DNA of 64,000 nucleotides, from positions 1 to 64,000 of the forward strand of contig JAUNDT010000007.1 in assembly GCA_030525945.1 (NCBI GenBank). Direction: 5' to 3'. The notes below the pieces were generated by a model, which worked only from the letters and a program-made list of their open reading frames with translations, ran no database searches and was not told where the DNA came from. Position 1 is the stretch's first letter; each line of letters opens with the position of its first letter. Source of the DNA: Coriobacteriaceae bacterium. Lineage in GTDB: Bacteria > Actinomycetota > Coriobacteriia > Coriobacteriales > Coriobacteriaceae. Below are positions 15,750 to 23,972 of this stretch, in pieces. The translations under genes and the position numbers were made by a program.

Positions 15750-17609
15750 CTAGTCCTGTGAAAGCATCTCGACAAGACTATCGAGCATGATTTGTGCGCG
15801 GTTCTTTAGGAATGATTTGGCAGCATCGGGATCTCCGTGCTTGAGATTGATGTCTGCGTCTCGCAAGGCCTGGCCGTCGTAAACGTATTCGCGGCTCCCG
15901 TTAAAGGAGAAGAGTTCCCCCTGAGAGGCGGGTAGGGTGGTAGAGCCTTTTGCTCTGTTTTCTGCTGAGGAGAGGTAGGCGATGTTGCCAAGGTTTCCTC
16001 CGGGCAGCTTATAGGCCTTGTAAGCGTATAAGCCGCCTTTCTTGCTTCTAAGGGTTTCTCGCGAAATTAGATGTTCGATATCGTATGAGCTCTCGCCGTA
16101 CGCTTGAAGATTTCTGCTTGCCAAAACGGTGAGAAGGGTTTTCGCAGTGGAGTCAACGTTGATCGATTCACTGTTTTCGATAGATTCGAGGTAGGCGTGG
16201 GTTGCTGCCTCCAACTTTGCTTTTGAAAACGCTGCGTTCGTGGCGTATGTCAAGGTGCCGTCTATGTAGTTGCCAAGACGCGAATCGCCAGAGCCCTTCC
16301 ACTGGTTAGTGAGCATATCGAGAATGAAGCACCTGAACAGGTTGCGCGCAGTTTCGTTGTAGCCGTTATGCCTGTAACCGGGCTTTGATTCGAACGTCGT
16401 TGACCTTACGGGTTCATAGCGCATGTGCCATAGCGCGGCAAAGAATGAAAGAAATTGCAGCTGACCACTGGATTTAGAGGTCTCATAGGCCTCTTTGCTT
16501 CCCGGCTTCCGCAAGTATTTGGCGAATCTCCCGTTGATCTCGTCATATTCGGCGAGCATACATGTGACGAGCCGTTCGATTGCCTCGGGGTTATCTTCAA
16601 AACCCGCATTTGCGAATACGTCCGGCAGGCCTTGAGGTCCTTCCTTTTTGCCGGCAATTTCCTGCGGGCGAATGCCGAAAACGATTGCAAGAGTGTTGTA
16701 GCCAATCGTATCCACCGTGTCGTCTTGATTCGCAGCCTTTGCCGGCCAGCAAGATCGGCAGTGGGATATAACGAGCTCACCCAATGCGTGGCAGAACTCG
16801 GGAAGTGTTACGACGCGTTCTTGCCGCATCTCCTCTGCGCTGAAGTCCTCAATCTCGAGCCCATCTCGATCTTCCGTTAACCCTTCGTAGCGCGAGATAG
16901 TGTGTTCGAGTATCTCATCGGAGTATTTCTCCTCCGAGAGGCGAACGTTGTATCGATTCCACTGGGCGGCAAACACCTGGTATTTGGTTAGCTTTCTGCC
17001 TCCTAGATTGACGTTGGCAAAAACGTCAGGAAGTTCGGACTTGTCTCCGGTAAAAAAGACGCAGGGGATTTGAAGTGTGGAGAGATTGACGTATCGATCG
17101 AGCGCATTGATGAGTTCGACTTGAATATCGACGATTTCCAGGTCATGGGTGCTACCTGCAGAGGGGCATATTTCTTTAACTTTTTGGGCGAGGTAGGAGC
17201 CGGGAAGCTTGCGGTCCACAGCGTGCTGGTGAAGCATTTCCTTAATTGCCGTAACAAATTGATTTCTAATTTGGGTTCGGTAGCTCTCCGGTTGCAGGGA
17301 GGCCCCGGAGAAGGTCATGAGAGAGTCAATTTGCTTGGAAGCGTTGGTTTCTATGGGGAAGTATTCTTCTGGGTGGCGCTGGTACTCTCTAAGTGTGGAG
17401 AAGCGCTGCTGGCCATCAATGAGCGAGTACTTCTCGTTGGTGTCATACTTGTACAGAAGCAGAGAGCCAAACGGAAAGCCTCGGCTAATGTTGTCGATAA
17501 ATGCCGTCTTCTGTGATTTCGACCATACGAGCGGACGCTGGTATGTGGGGATAGTCATCTGATTCTCGAGCTGGTCGAAATTGATGGTCTCGATGCGGTA
17601 ATTCGACAT
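15750..17609 (-). CDS. DUF262 protein with C-terminal HNH-like domain (GmrSD-type restriction factor)
   Basis: 619 residues. The N-terminal DUF262 domain has IPTYQRPLVW (20-29) and the ParB-like IDGQQRFSTL (64-73), which in GmrSD-type type IV restriction enzymes is the NTPase half. The C-terminal part has DIEHLISRE and LGNIAYLSSAENRAKGS, as in the HNH (DUF1524-like) half. GmrSD proteins attack DNA with modified bases. ATG 17609 follows AAGGGGGG; the in-frame extension upstream has no ribosome site. It is followed at 17 bp by the HNH-like gene and lies between two HNH genes, next to the R-M fusion. Confidence 0.83.
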   Translation of the reverse strand: MSNYRIETINFDQLENQMTIPTYQRPLVWSKSQKTAFIDNISRGFPFGSLLLYKYDTNEKYSLIDGQQRFSTLREYQRHPEEYFPIETNASKQIDSLMTFSGASLQPESYRTQIRNQFVTAIKEMLHQHAVDRKLPGSYLAQKVKEICPSAGSTHDLEIVDIQVELINALDRYVNLSTLQIPCVFFTGDKSELPDVFANVNLGGRKLTKYQVFAAQWNRYNVRLSEEKYSDEILEHTISRYEGLTEDRDGLEIEDFSAEEMRQERVVTLPEFCHALGELVISHCRSCWPAKAANQDDTVDTIGYNTLAIVFGIRPQEIAGKKEGPQGLPDVFANAGFEDNPEAIERLVTCMLAEYDEINGRFAKYLRKPGSKEAYETSKSSGQLQFLSFFAALWHMRYEPVRSTTFESKPGYRHNGYNETARNLFRCFILDMLTNQWKGSGDSRLGNYIDGTLTYATNAAFSKAKLEAATHAYLESIENSESINVDSTAKTLLTVLASRNLQAYGESSYDIEHLISRETLRSKKGGLYAYKAYKLPGGNLGNIAYLSSAENRAKGSTTLPASQGELFSFNGSREYVYDGQALRDADINLKHGDPDAAKSFLKNRAQIMLDSLVEMLSQD

Positions 17610-17722
17610 ATTGCCCCCCTTGACGCGCGTTTTTTCCATTAGATCACGTGCTGGGGTGCTAGATCAAGTGATGAGCTGCCTGGGGTGTTTCAAAAGTGGT
17701 TGCGGTATTTCGTTGCCCAGGC

Positions 17723-18499
17723 CTATCCCTTAAACACCTCGTCGTTGTGATACAGCAGAAGCTCCTTGTTGGGAGCATGCGATTTGGGCAGCGAGATCTC
17801 CTGCTTGTCGAACTGCCAAAGCCATCCTAGCGGGTCCTGATTGTGCTTCACGTATTTAGAGACGTGAATGCGATAGTCTGGAGTAACTGTCATGAGTCCC
17901 TGGTCGAAGGCACGGTCATGTAGGGCGTTTAGGAGCAGTCCATTTGTTGGCGAGAGCTTTTCGGTTGCATTGTCTGAAAACGCCCATGGTTTGATGTGGC
18001 TCGCGATGAGCAGGTTGGGGGCGGAAATGCCTGTGATGCAGCAGCGACCCTCGTAGACCTTGAGCAAGGAATTACGGAAGTATCGCTGGTTCACGCGTTG
18101 CTTCACCGTGGCGGTGCGTTCCTTGCCGACGGGGGTCGAATCAATCTCGGCGTAAACCGGCTTAAGAGCTTTGAATTCGAGCCGGTGCTTCGTCGCGGTT
18201 TCCTTGAGCTGGTCCACCGAGGCGGCAAGGAAGTCTTCGCCACCCTCGTTGTATTCTTCCCAAACGAGCCTATCGAGCTTGTTGCCGTGTCTCATGCCCA
18301 CACGGCCAGTTTCAACGCGGTTGAGATCGTAGGCGGAGATGTTCCAAAGCTTGAGGGCAACGGAGCTTGGCGAACGCCCGATTGCATTAGCAAAACTAAT
18401 GACATCGGCGTTCGTTTTGCTGATCTGACTCGGTTCGAGCAGCAGGTACAAAGCGAACGCCATGTGGGTCTCTTCAGGTGTCCAGTTTCTCCGAGGCAT
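17723..18499 (-). CDS. HNH endonuclease (restriction type)
   Basis: 258 residues. The C-terminal half has an intact HNH site: VYEGRCCITG, LLIASHIKPW and NGLLLNALHDRAFDQGL, with both His, the Asn and the acid present. The N-terminal part (WTPEETHMAFALYLLLEP, SPSSVALKLWNISAYD) looks like a DNA-binding helical domain common in this family. A strong AAAGGAGGG site fixes the start. It is the first gene of a minus-strand group with the DUF262 and degenerate HNH genes. The 113-bp gap to the DUF262 gene has two imperfect repeats starting TAGATCA. Probable role: restriction of foreign DNA. Confidence 0.85.
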   Translation of the reverse strand: MPRRNWTPEETHMAFALYLLLEPSQISKTNADVISFANAIGRSPSSVALKLWNISAYDLNRVETGRVGMRHGNKLDRLVWEEYNEGGEDFLAASVDQLKETATKHRLEFKALKPVYAEIDSTPVGKERTATVKQRVNQRYFRNSLLKVYEGRCCITGISAPNLLIASHIKPWAFSDNATEKLSPTNGLLLNALHDRAFDQGLMTVTPDYRIHVSKYVKHNQDPLGWLWQFDKQEISLPKSHAPNKELLLYHNDEVFKG

Positions 18500-18854
18500 G
18501 GCGTCCCTCCTTTGCGTGCTGTGATTGCTGCCAGGATACCACCGGAGGGGATTGGGGGTAGGTTAGGGGTGGCTCAATCGACACGCCTTGCCTCCAGAGA
18601 TGCTGTAAGCATCTTTGGTGCCGGAAAGAAGCCCTCTCACGTGGTGTCGCGCTTCGGTTGCGCTCGCTTTTGCCAGCGCATTTGTTTTGCCAGGGGCATT
18701 CGTCCATGCAAAACGCAAATGTGGGGATAAATTCAGGTTCTCCGAGTAGAGGGCTCCTTGCAGCTCGAGAACCCGCAGGTAGATGAGTTATCAATTATGC
18801 TCTACTCGGACGATGCGGGATTTATCCCCACATTTGCGTTTTTGTATCCCGTGC
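18500..18854. other. Gap with a structured repeat
   Basis: No gene is called between the HNH gene and Mrr. The right part is the 140-bp inverted-repeat element (copy A). The left part has no recognised feature and should hold the HNH promoter. Confidence 0.4.
18710..18842. repeat. Structured inverted-repeat element, copy A
   Basis: Perfect 22-bp ends (18710-18731, AAAACGCAAATGTGGGGATA onward, mirrored at 18821-18842) enclose a second perfect 11-bp stem, TCCGAGTAGAG (18742-18752) with CTCTACTCGGA, and the conserved interior GCAGGTAGATGAGTT. Two more copies lie at 19651-19787 and 23566-23705. Similarity to copy B extends some bases beyond both ends. Confidence 0.85.
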
Positions 18855-19538
18855 ATGGTGTCCGAGTGCGTATCTTCGGGAGGCGTACTCGGCAAGACCG
18901 CGCCGCGCGATGTCCTCGCGCCTGCATCCAAAAACTCCCTCGGTGGCATCCAGACCATTTTCGCTGTATCCGATGAGGTCATGGCTGATCTTTTGGCGGC
19001 GTGCAATAGACCTGCATTCGACGGCAGCCCGGCCAACGGGGACGACGATGATGCCGCCAATGACGAGGACGTTCTCGCCGCTACCTACGACAACGGCATT
19101 GAGCTCATAAAGGATCGCGTTAATCAGCTCGACTGGGAGGACATGGAGCGACTGGTCGCCGGCATGCTTCGTGCCATGGGCTACTGCGCTCGCGTCATGC
19201 CCAAGGGCCCCGACGGAGGCCGTGACGTTGTGGCCTCGCCCGACGCCTTGGGGCTGGAGTCTCCGCGCATTATCGCCGAGGTCAAGCATCGCAAGGGTGC
19301 CATGGGCGCGCCTGCGGTGAGGTCTTTTATCGGCGGCCTTCGCGCGGGGGACCGCGGGCTGTATGTTTCAACGGGCGGCTTCACCAAGGAGGCCCGCTAC
19401 GAGGCGGACCGGGCCAACATCCCCGTACGCCTGCTCGACCTGGACGCCTTTGTGCGCCACTTCGTTGACGTCTACGACAAGGCTGATGACGAGACGCGCT
19501 CCATCCTTCCGCTCACCAGCATTTGGTGGCCTGCGTAA
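18855..19538 (+). CDS. Mrr-type restriction endonuclease
   Basis: About 227 residues. The C-terminal Mrr catalytic domain is clear: DWEDMERLVAGMLRAMGY, GPDGGRDVVA (active-site Asp) and IIAEVKHR (Glu-x-Lys), then SFIGGLRAGDRGLYVSTGGF. Mrr enzymes cut methylated foreign DNA. The winged-helix domain common in Mrr is not recognisable, and the frame opens within or just after repeat copy A. The 5' end is therefore uncertain; ATG 18855 is the first Met outside the repeat. Copies A and B of the repeat flank the gene on both sides, so it may have moved, or been trimmed, together with them. Confidence 0.78.
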   Translation: MVSECVSSGGVLGKTAPRDVLAPASKNSLGGIQTIFAVSDEVMADLLAACNRPAFDGSPANGDDDDAANDEDVLAATYDNGIELIKDRVNQLDWEDMERLVAGMLRAMGYCARVMPKGPDGGRDVVASPDALGLESPRIIAEVKHRKGAMGAPAVRSFIGGLRAGDRGLYVSTGGFTKEARYEADRANIPVRLLDLDAFVRHFVDVYDKADDETRSILPLTSIWWPA

Positions 19539-19857
19539 AAGCGTTGCACGTGGTCTTCTTGGGCGTATTGGCCGTGGGGTTCGGCCTTTCCCTGCTTATT
19601 GCCGCGCGGATCCTCCAGTTCGGGCGCATCTTCGGTGCATTCGTTCGTGCAAAAACGCAAATGTGGGGATACATTTTGACTCTGGGAGTAGAGGATGCCT
19701 TGCGGTTCGCAAACCCGCAGGTAGATGAGTTGGCCGATTGAGGTCTACTCGGACGGTGCGAGATTTATCCCCACATTTGCGTATTTGCATCGCGTGCGCA
19801 GCGCCTGAGCACGCGTTCGCGAGCGCGCTCCCCGGGCAGGCCATGGAAAACGTGTCG
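19539..19857. other. Gap with structured repeat copy B
   Basis: Between Mrr and the Phd/ParE operon. A short hydrophobic frame at its left end overlaps the Mrr 3' end and lacks a ribosome site, so it is not called. Most of the rest is repeat copy B. Confidence 0.4.
19651..19787. repeat. Structured inverted-repeat element, copy B
   Basis: AAAACGCAAATGTGGGGATA at the left faces TTATCCCCACATTTGCGTA at the right. The inner stem GAGTAGA/TCTACTC and the interior CCCGCAGGTAGATGAGTTGG are kept. A small hairpin TGCGGTTCGCA is also present. Confidence 0.82.
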
Positions 19858-19888
19858 TTGATAACCATTCGAATAATAGTTGTATAAT
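19858..19888 (+). promoter_or_regulatory. Promoter of the Phd/ParE operon
   Basis: TTGATA (19858-19863) and TATAAT (19883-19888), 19 bp apart, lie 30 bp before the antitoxin ATG. Repeats of AATAATAG/CTAT type around the -10 could be the antitoxin's operator. Confidence 0.6.
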
Positions 19889-19917
19889 TCTATGAGAATA
19901 GTAGAAGGGATGCGGCT

Positions 19918-20184
19918 ATGCTCATCAAGTCATCGACGACTCTGCGCAACGACTACAATGCGGTTTCGGCCCTTGCTCATGAGAACGACGAGCCGATTTA
20001 CATCACCAAAAACGGCGAAGGTGACCTCGTGGTCATGAGCGTGGATTCGTACGAGGCCATGACCAGGTCTCTGAATGTGCGGGCAAAGGTTTTAGAAGCT
20101 GAGTCCCAGCGGCTTGCGGGTGCGGCTACGTATACGGTGGACGACGTTCGCGCTGCGCTGGAAAAGAAGTACGCGCATGCCTAA
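19918..20184 (+). CDS. Phd/YefM-family antitoxin
   Basis: 88 residues. The N-terminal half has the Phd/YefM fold signature: SSTTLRNDYNAVSALAHEND, then PIYITKNGEGDLVVMSVDSYEAM. The C-terminal tail would wrap the toxin. The start follows AGAAGGGA. Its stop overlaps the toxin start by 8 bp, the standard toxin-antitoxin layout. Such antitoxins bind their own promoter; a TATAAT promoter with small repeats lies just upstream. Confidence 0.9.
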   Translation: MLIKSSTTLRNDYNAVSALAHENDEPIYITKNGEGDLVVMSVDSYEAMTRSLNVRAKVLEAESQRLAGAATYTVDDVRAALEKKYAHA

Positions 20185-20494
20185 ACCAGAGATTCTCCCC
20201 GCCGCATTCGATGACATCCTGAGCATCGCCGACCACCGCATCAAAACGGTGGGTCCTCAGTCCGCACGCGCAATTACTGACAAGCTCCTTACCTCAATTA
20301 GCCTGCTCGAAACGACGCCGCTTATGGGGCCACTGCATCAAGACCCAGTGCTGCACGACTTGGGATTTCGCAAGCTCGTGAGCGGATCGTACATTTGCAT
20401 CTATCGAGTGCTGGACGATGTCCCTACGATTTACCGTGTATTCCACGAGTCGCGCGATTACACCCTCGACTTCCTATGGGAAGTGATGAGGTAG
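20177..20494 (+). CDS. ParE/RelE-type toxin
   Basis: 105 residues: PKPEILPAAFDDILSIADH, then ISLLETTPLMGP, and YICIYRVLDDVPTIYRVFHESRDY, the pattern of RelE/ParE proteins. These stop growth by cutting ribosome-bound mRNA (RelE) or poisoning gyrase (ParE); sequence alone does not decide. ATG 20177 lies inside the antitoxin gene, so the pair is translationally coupled. Confidence 0.87.
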   Translation: MPKPEILPAAFDDILSIADHRIKTVGPQSARAITDKLLTSISLLETTPLMGPLHQDPVLHDLGFRKLVSGSYICIYRVLDDVPTIYRVFHESRDYTLDFLWEVMR

Positions 20495-20590
20495 GCGTTG
20501 CCGCTCGGACTGGCGCGCTTGCCGGCGCGCTCAACGGTTGTCTGAGCGGGTGTGGGGCCGCATTTGCGGTTTCGAGCCCCTGGCGGCGCC

Positions 20591-21520
20591 TCACTCCGCG
20601 CGTTCGATGGTGGCTACGTCGCGCCATGAGGCGCGGTGTACGTCGCCCGCCTCGTCGCGCAGAATCAGCAGCTCGGCGCCGTGTTCGTCGAGCGCCCGTT
20701 CGCCCGGCGCCGTGCTTGCGATCACGCCTTCGAGCTCGTCTCCCGTGGTGAGCGTGACCTTCACCCGCACACCCGCCTTCTCAAAAAAGACGCGGGTGGA
20801 TGCTTCGGTAAGGCCCTCCTGGAAAACGGGATCAACCGGCGTGAACCGATAGCCCACCTCGACAAATCGGGGCTCAAGCCGCGCTCGCGCGTAGTCGCTC
20901 AGCTCGCCGTATGTCATGTTCGCCAAACGCCGGGCAATCGCGGTGTGCGGGTCCGCCTGGTCGCGCGCCACCTCGTACTCCTTGAGTGCCTTAAGCAGCA
21001 CGTAGACTTCGGACAGATTGAGCGGCAATGCCAGCGGGTGCACGGAGCTTTGGAACTGCCCTCGGTAGCCGAACTCCGCCTGCACGCACATGCCGGCGAT
21101 GCGCGTGCCGTTCGCGATGTCCGCGCGCCGAGTGCCCACGGTGTTGGGGCTGCACTTGAGGATTTCCTCCGCGATGGTCTCCTGCGCGCGCCGTTCGTGC
21201 GAGCAGGTGAGCAGCAGCAGGTACGCCTCGTCATCCGTTATGAAGGAGTCTTTGAGCTCGTAGGGTTTGAGCCCTGGGAGCACGCCGCGCAGCTTTTGAA
21301 ACAGATCTTGGACCTGGTGGTACAGGTCGAGCCGTCGCGTGCCGAACGGCCCTTCCGCGCAGTTGGCGTATCGCTTGATGAAGCGACGCAGCTCGCGGGT
21401 GTCCAGGTGCTCGTCCACCACCAGGTTGGACATGACGACGCCCACGGACGGGCTGTTCAGCATGGCGTCGAGCTCGTTATGCGGGGTGTCGAGGTGCTCG
21501 ATAAAGCTCTTGAGGTTCAT
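20591..21520 (-). CDS. Unrecognised protein with possible WYL-like/SH3-like C-terminus
   Basis: 309 residues, family not recognised with certainty. A helical N-terminal half includes DEAYLLLLTCSHERRAQETI and SPNTVGTRRADIANGTRI, which could be a DNA-binding part. HPLALPLNLSEVYVLLKAL follows. The last 75 residues (VKVTLTTGDELEGVIA, then AELLILRDEAGDVHRASWRDV) look like a small beta-barrel. This arrangement is like some WYL-domain regulators, but that is a guess. ATG 21520 follows AAGGAG. It lies 75 bp upstream-side of the gamma-glutamylcyclotransferase gene, on the same strand. Confidence 0.55.
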   Translation of the reverse strand: MNLKSFIEHLDTPHNELDAMLNSPSVGVVMSNLVVDEHLDTRELRRFIKRYANCAEGPFGTRRLDLYHQVQDLFQKLRGVLPGLKPYELKDSFITDDEAYLLLLTCSHERRAQETIAEEILKCSPNTVGTRRADIANGTRIAGMCVQAEFGYRGQFQSSVHPLALPLNLSEVYVLLKALKEYEVARDQADPHTAIARRLANMTYGELSDYARARLEPRFVEVGYRFTPVDPVFQEGLTEASTRVFFEKAGVRVKVTLTTGDELEGVIASTAPGERALDEHGAELLILRDEAGDVHRASWRDVATIERAE

Positions 21521-21594
21521 GGGGGTCTCCTTAGGGGTTGGCGGCGGCGTGCGAGGTGGGCTCCCGAGCGGACGCACGGCGCCATTCGGCCTCG

Positions 21595-23346
21595 CTACTC
21601 AACCTCGAAATTATCGTCGTAATTGTCGGTGCGCTCCTTAATTGCCCACAGATAGCGCTCGCGCTCGCCTTCGCTCATGAAAGGATACGCCTCCTCAAGA
21701 CCGGCCATGAGCACTTCCTCGTAATCAGGCGCCGGATAATTCCACGGGCGAATCTCGGGGTTGGTGAACGTTACTGCAGGTATACCCGCAATCGAGCTCA
21801 GCTCAACCTCAGCGGGGTACCAATTGGAGCCGCGACCTTCCCACGTGTGGATGTGATCAAGCTGCTCACGCGTGATGAGATACGCGCGGCCCAGGGCAAA
21901 ACCGGGCTGCGAGGTATCGAGGAACGCGACGCCAAACCCGTGCCACGCGGGGCTCTCGTTGCCAAAGTAGACGCCGTAGGGCAGCGCGCAGGGTTCGCAG
22001 GCGAGCGGCGCGGACGCGTTGTTGCACGCCTCATACGTCTTGCCGTTATAGGGGCAGGTGCCGCCCTGGATGTAGTAGTTGAGGCGCTCGTACTTGATGT
22101 TGGATCCGTATGCCACGTACCAGACCAGATTCTGGCGAAGTTCCAGGTAGCGGCTGTAGGGCTGCAAGATCACGGGAATCTCACTGGCGGGGTCGACCTC
22201 ATGCAGGTACACGTAGGCGAGCGCGGTTTGCGGACCGGCGGGGGTGGTCAGGTTCACGCGCGTTGCCTTGTAGAGGGTCCCCTCGCCCTCGAGCTCGTTC
22301 AGGCGCAGCAGCGTGTCGAAGTCGACCATGCGCAGCTCGCCCATAACGGTGCTGCCCCGATGCGCGACGTCTTCCGATGCCAGGATGCCGGGGTAGCTTC
22401 CCAGCTCAAAGAGGTTATAGCCGTTGAGCTGGGCGGTTCCCAGATAGGGCTGGTCGGAGATGAGGCGCGCGTTGCGGCAGCCCGTCATGAGGGTGCCGTA
22501 CACGAACACCGGGACGGAGCTGGGCAGGTCGAAAGCGTCGGCGATGCGCACGAGCTGCTCGGCGACGCTTTTGCCCCATTCGTCAAAGATGCTGGCGCTT
22601 GCCAGGCGGTTGCTGCAGGTTTGCGCGATGCGCTCGATGAGATTGAAGAAGTCCGGGCAGAGGTCGCGATGCCAGGCGCGCAGGAACGTGATGTTCGCGT
22701 CGATGAAGTCGCAGGTGTTCTCGAGTTGCTGCTCGAAGCCCTCGATGCCGTGGCCCATGAGTGAGCGCGTGCAGCAAAAGGCCAGGCCGCGCTCGAGGGC
22801 AAGGTCGATTTTGTCGGCGAGGTCGGCGGGGATGGGGTAGGGGGCGCCGGCCTTTGCAGCGCGGGGCTTGTCGATGGCTTCGAACCCGTGCAGCGCGGCG
22901 CGGGCCTTGCAGAGCGCCTGGCAGCAGGCGTAGCTCGGGTTATAAAGGTAGAGCACGCGGATGTCTGCGGGCATGCTCGGGTCGATCAGGACGGGGAAGC
23001 TGCCGTCTTCGAGCTGGAAGTCGAGGATGGCGCCGATGTTGGCGACCCACTCTTTCGTGGCGGCGGGCTGCTCGTCGCGGAACGCGCAGATGGCGCTGAC
23101 CTGGGCATCGAGTGCGCGGCAGTCGACGTGGTCGGTGGCAGCGACGGCGCGGATGGCTGCGGTGCCGGTGCCGGCGGGGGTATGGGTGCCTGCAGCGACG
23201 GGTGTGGGTGCAACGGCGCTGGCGGTGGCGTCTGCGGGATTGACGGTCGCGGTGCTGCGAGTGGCAATGGCGGGCGCGAGCGCGGCGCTGTTGACGGCTG
23301 CGGCGGGGTTGCTGTTCACAACGGTGCGGGTGAGCTGGAGTCTCAT
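21595..23346 (-). CDS. Protein with two gamma-glutamylcyclotransferase-like domains
   Basis: 583 residues. Two AIG2/GGCT-type domains are visible: VPVFVYGTLMTGCRN near residue 280 and WYVAYGSNIKYERLN near 410. Both keep the Y-G-T/S-L/N loop that binds the substrate. Such domains cyclise gamma-glutamylamine-type compounds. The first about 60 residues are an Ala/Thr/Pro-rich stretch, followed by a helical domain (QLEDGSFPVLIDPS, CCQALCKARAALHGFE) that I do not recognise. ATG 23346 follows AAAGGAC; a longer frame upstream has no ribosome site. Single-domain proteins are usual, so the tandem arrangement with an extra N-terminal domain is noteworthy. Confidence 0.78.
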   Translation of the reverse strand: MRLQLTRTVVNSNPAAAVNSAALAPAIATRSTATVNPADATASAVAPTPVAAGTHTPAGTGTAAIRAVAATDHVDCRALDAQVSAICAFRDEQPAATKEWVANIGAILDFQLEDGSFPVLIDPSMPADIRVLYLYNPSYACCQALCKARAALHGFEAIDKPRAAKAGAPYPIPADLADKIDLALERGLAFCCTRSLMGHGIEGFEQQLENTCDFIDANITFLRAWHRDLCPDFFNLIERIAQTCSNRLASASIFDEWGKSVAEQLVRIADAFDLPSSVPVFVYGTLMTGCRNARLISDQPYLGTAQLNGYNLFELGSYPGILASEDVAHRGSTVMGELRMVDFDTLLRLNELEGEGTLYKATRVNLTTPAGPQTALAYVYLHEVDPASEIPVILQPYSRYLELRQNLVWYVAYGSNIKYERLNYYIQGGTCPYNGKTYEACNNASAPLACEPCALPYGVYFGNESPAWHGFGVAFLDTSQPGFALGRAYLITREQLDHIHTWEGRGSNWYPAEVELSSIAGIPAVTFTNPEIRPWNYPAPDYEEVLMAGLEEAYPFMSEGERERYLWAIKERTDNYDDNFEVE

Positions 23347-23856
23347 TGCTATTGTCCTTTCTTTGGGCGGCCCCGTGGTGTGGCTGGGCTCGCTGGTTGA
23401 CGTGACAATAGTCGCGCGGGTGGGCGTGCGGCTCCACCAAGCAGTGCTTGGTAAATGGCGCGCAGTTGCATTATCGGACAAAACTCGAGCTCATTGCCTT
23501 GGAAAATGCGCCTTTGCGAGCCCCGCGTCGGCTAAAAATCGCAGTTGATAAAAATGGGCATGGCTGCAAATACACAAATGCGCGGATAAATTCCGGGTTG
23601 GTAAGTAGAGCGCGTTGCTCAGTTAGTAAAACTGCAGGTAGATGGATCGGCTGTTTTTGGCCTACTCGGGTAGTGCGAGATTTATCCGCGCATTTGCGTA
23701 TTTGCAGACTGCCGTGGGGTGTTGGGCCGCCCATTTGGAGCCAAAACGGCTTGTTTGGCAACGATGGCGGCCGTTCACGTCCGTACGTGCGTGGATTGCC
23801 GCCCAACGCAGTCGCAATCGCTTTTATATATGTTGGAAACGAAAAGCGAGAGAAGA
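23347..23856. other. Gap with structured repeat copy C
   Basis: No gene is called between the GGCT gene and the fic operator array. Repeat copy C occupies its centre. Confidence 0.4.
23566..23705. repeat. Structured inverted-repeat element, copy C
   Basis: 25-bp ends (23566-23590 and 23681-23705) pair with one mismatch. In the outer stem GTGGGG/CCCCAC of copies A and B is replaced by GCGCGG/CCGCGC, two changes that keep pairing. The inner stem AGTAG/CTACT and the interior GCAGGTAGATG are kept. Confidence 0.82.
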
Positions 23857-23971
23857 TTCACTTCCACTGTCAGCAAAATAACGGAAGCGAAAGCCAATTC
23901 ACTTCCGTTAGCGTAAAATAACGGAAGTGAATATCAGTTCACTTCCGTTATTCAAGAAGAAGGGAAGCGAA
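23857..23971 (+). promoter_or_regulatory. Array of alternating TTCACTTCCGTTA half-sites upstream of fic
   Basis: TTCACTTCCGTTA at 23898-23910 and its exact mirror at 23919-23931 form a palindrome. A degenerate copy of the same palindrome precedes it (23857-23891) and a further half-site follows (23938-23950), with a partial mirror at 23963-23971. The half-sites alternate every 19-22 bp. The array ends 2 bp before the fic ATG. It is probably an operator bound cooperatively, perhaps by the Fic protein's own C-terminal helix-turn-helix. Confidence 0.7.
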
Positions 23972-23972
23972 T

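Noticed and set aside
19523..19741. Short hydrophobic frame after Mrr
   Set aside because: It overlaps the Mrr end, has no ribosome site and runs into the structured repeat.
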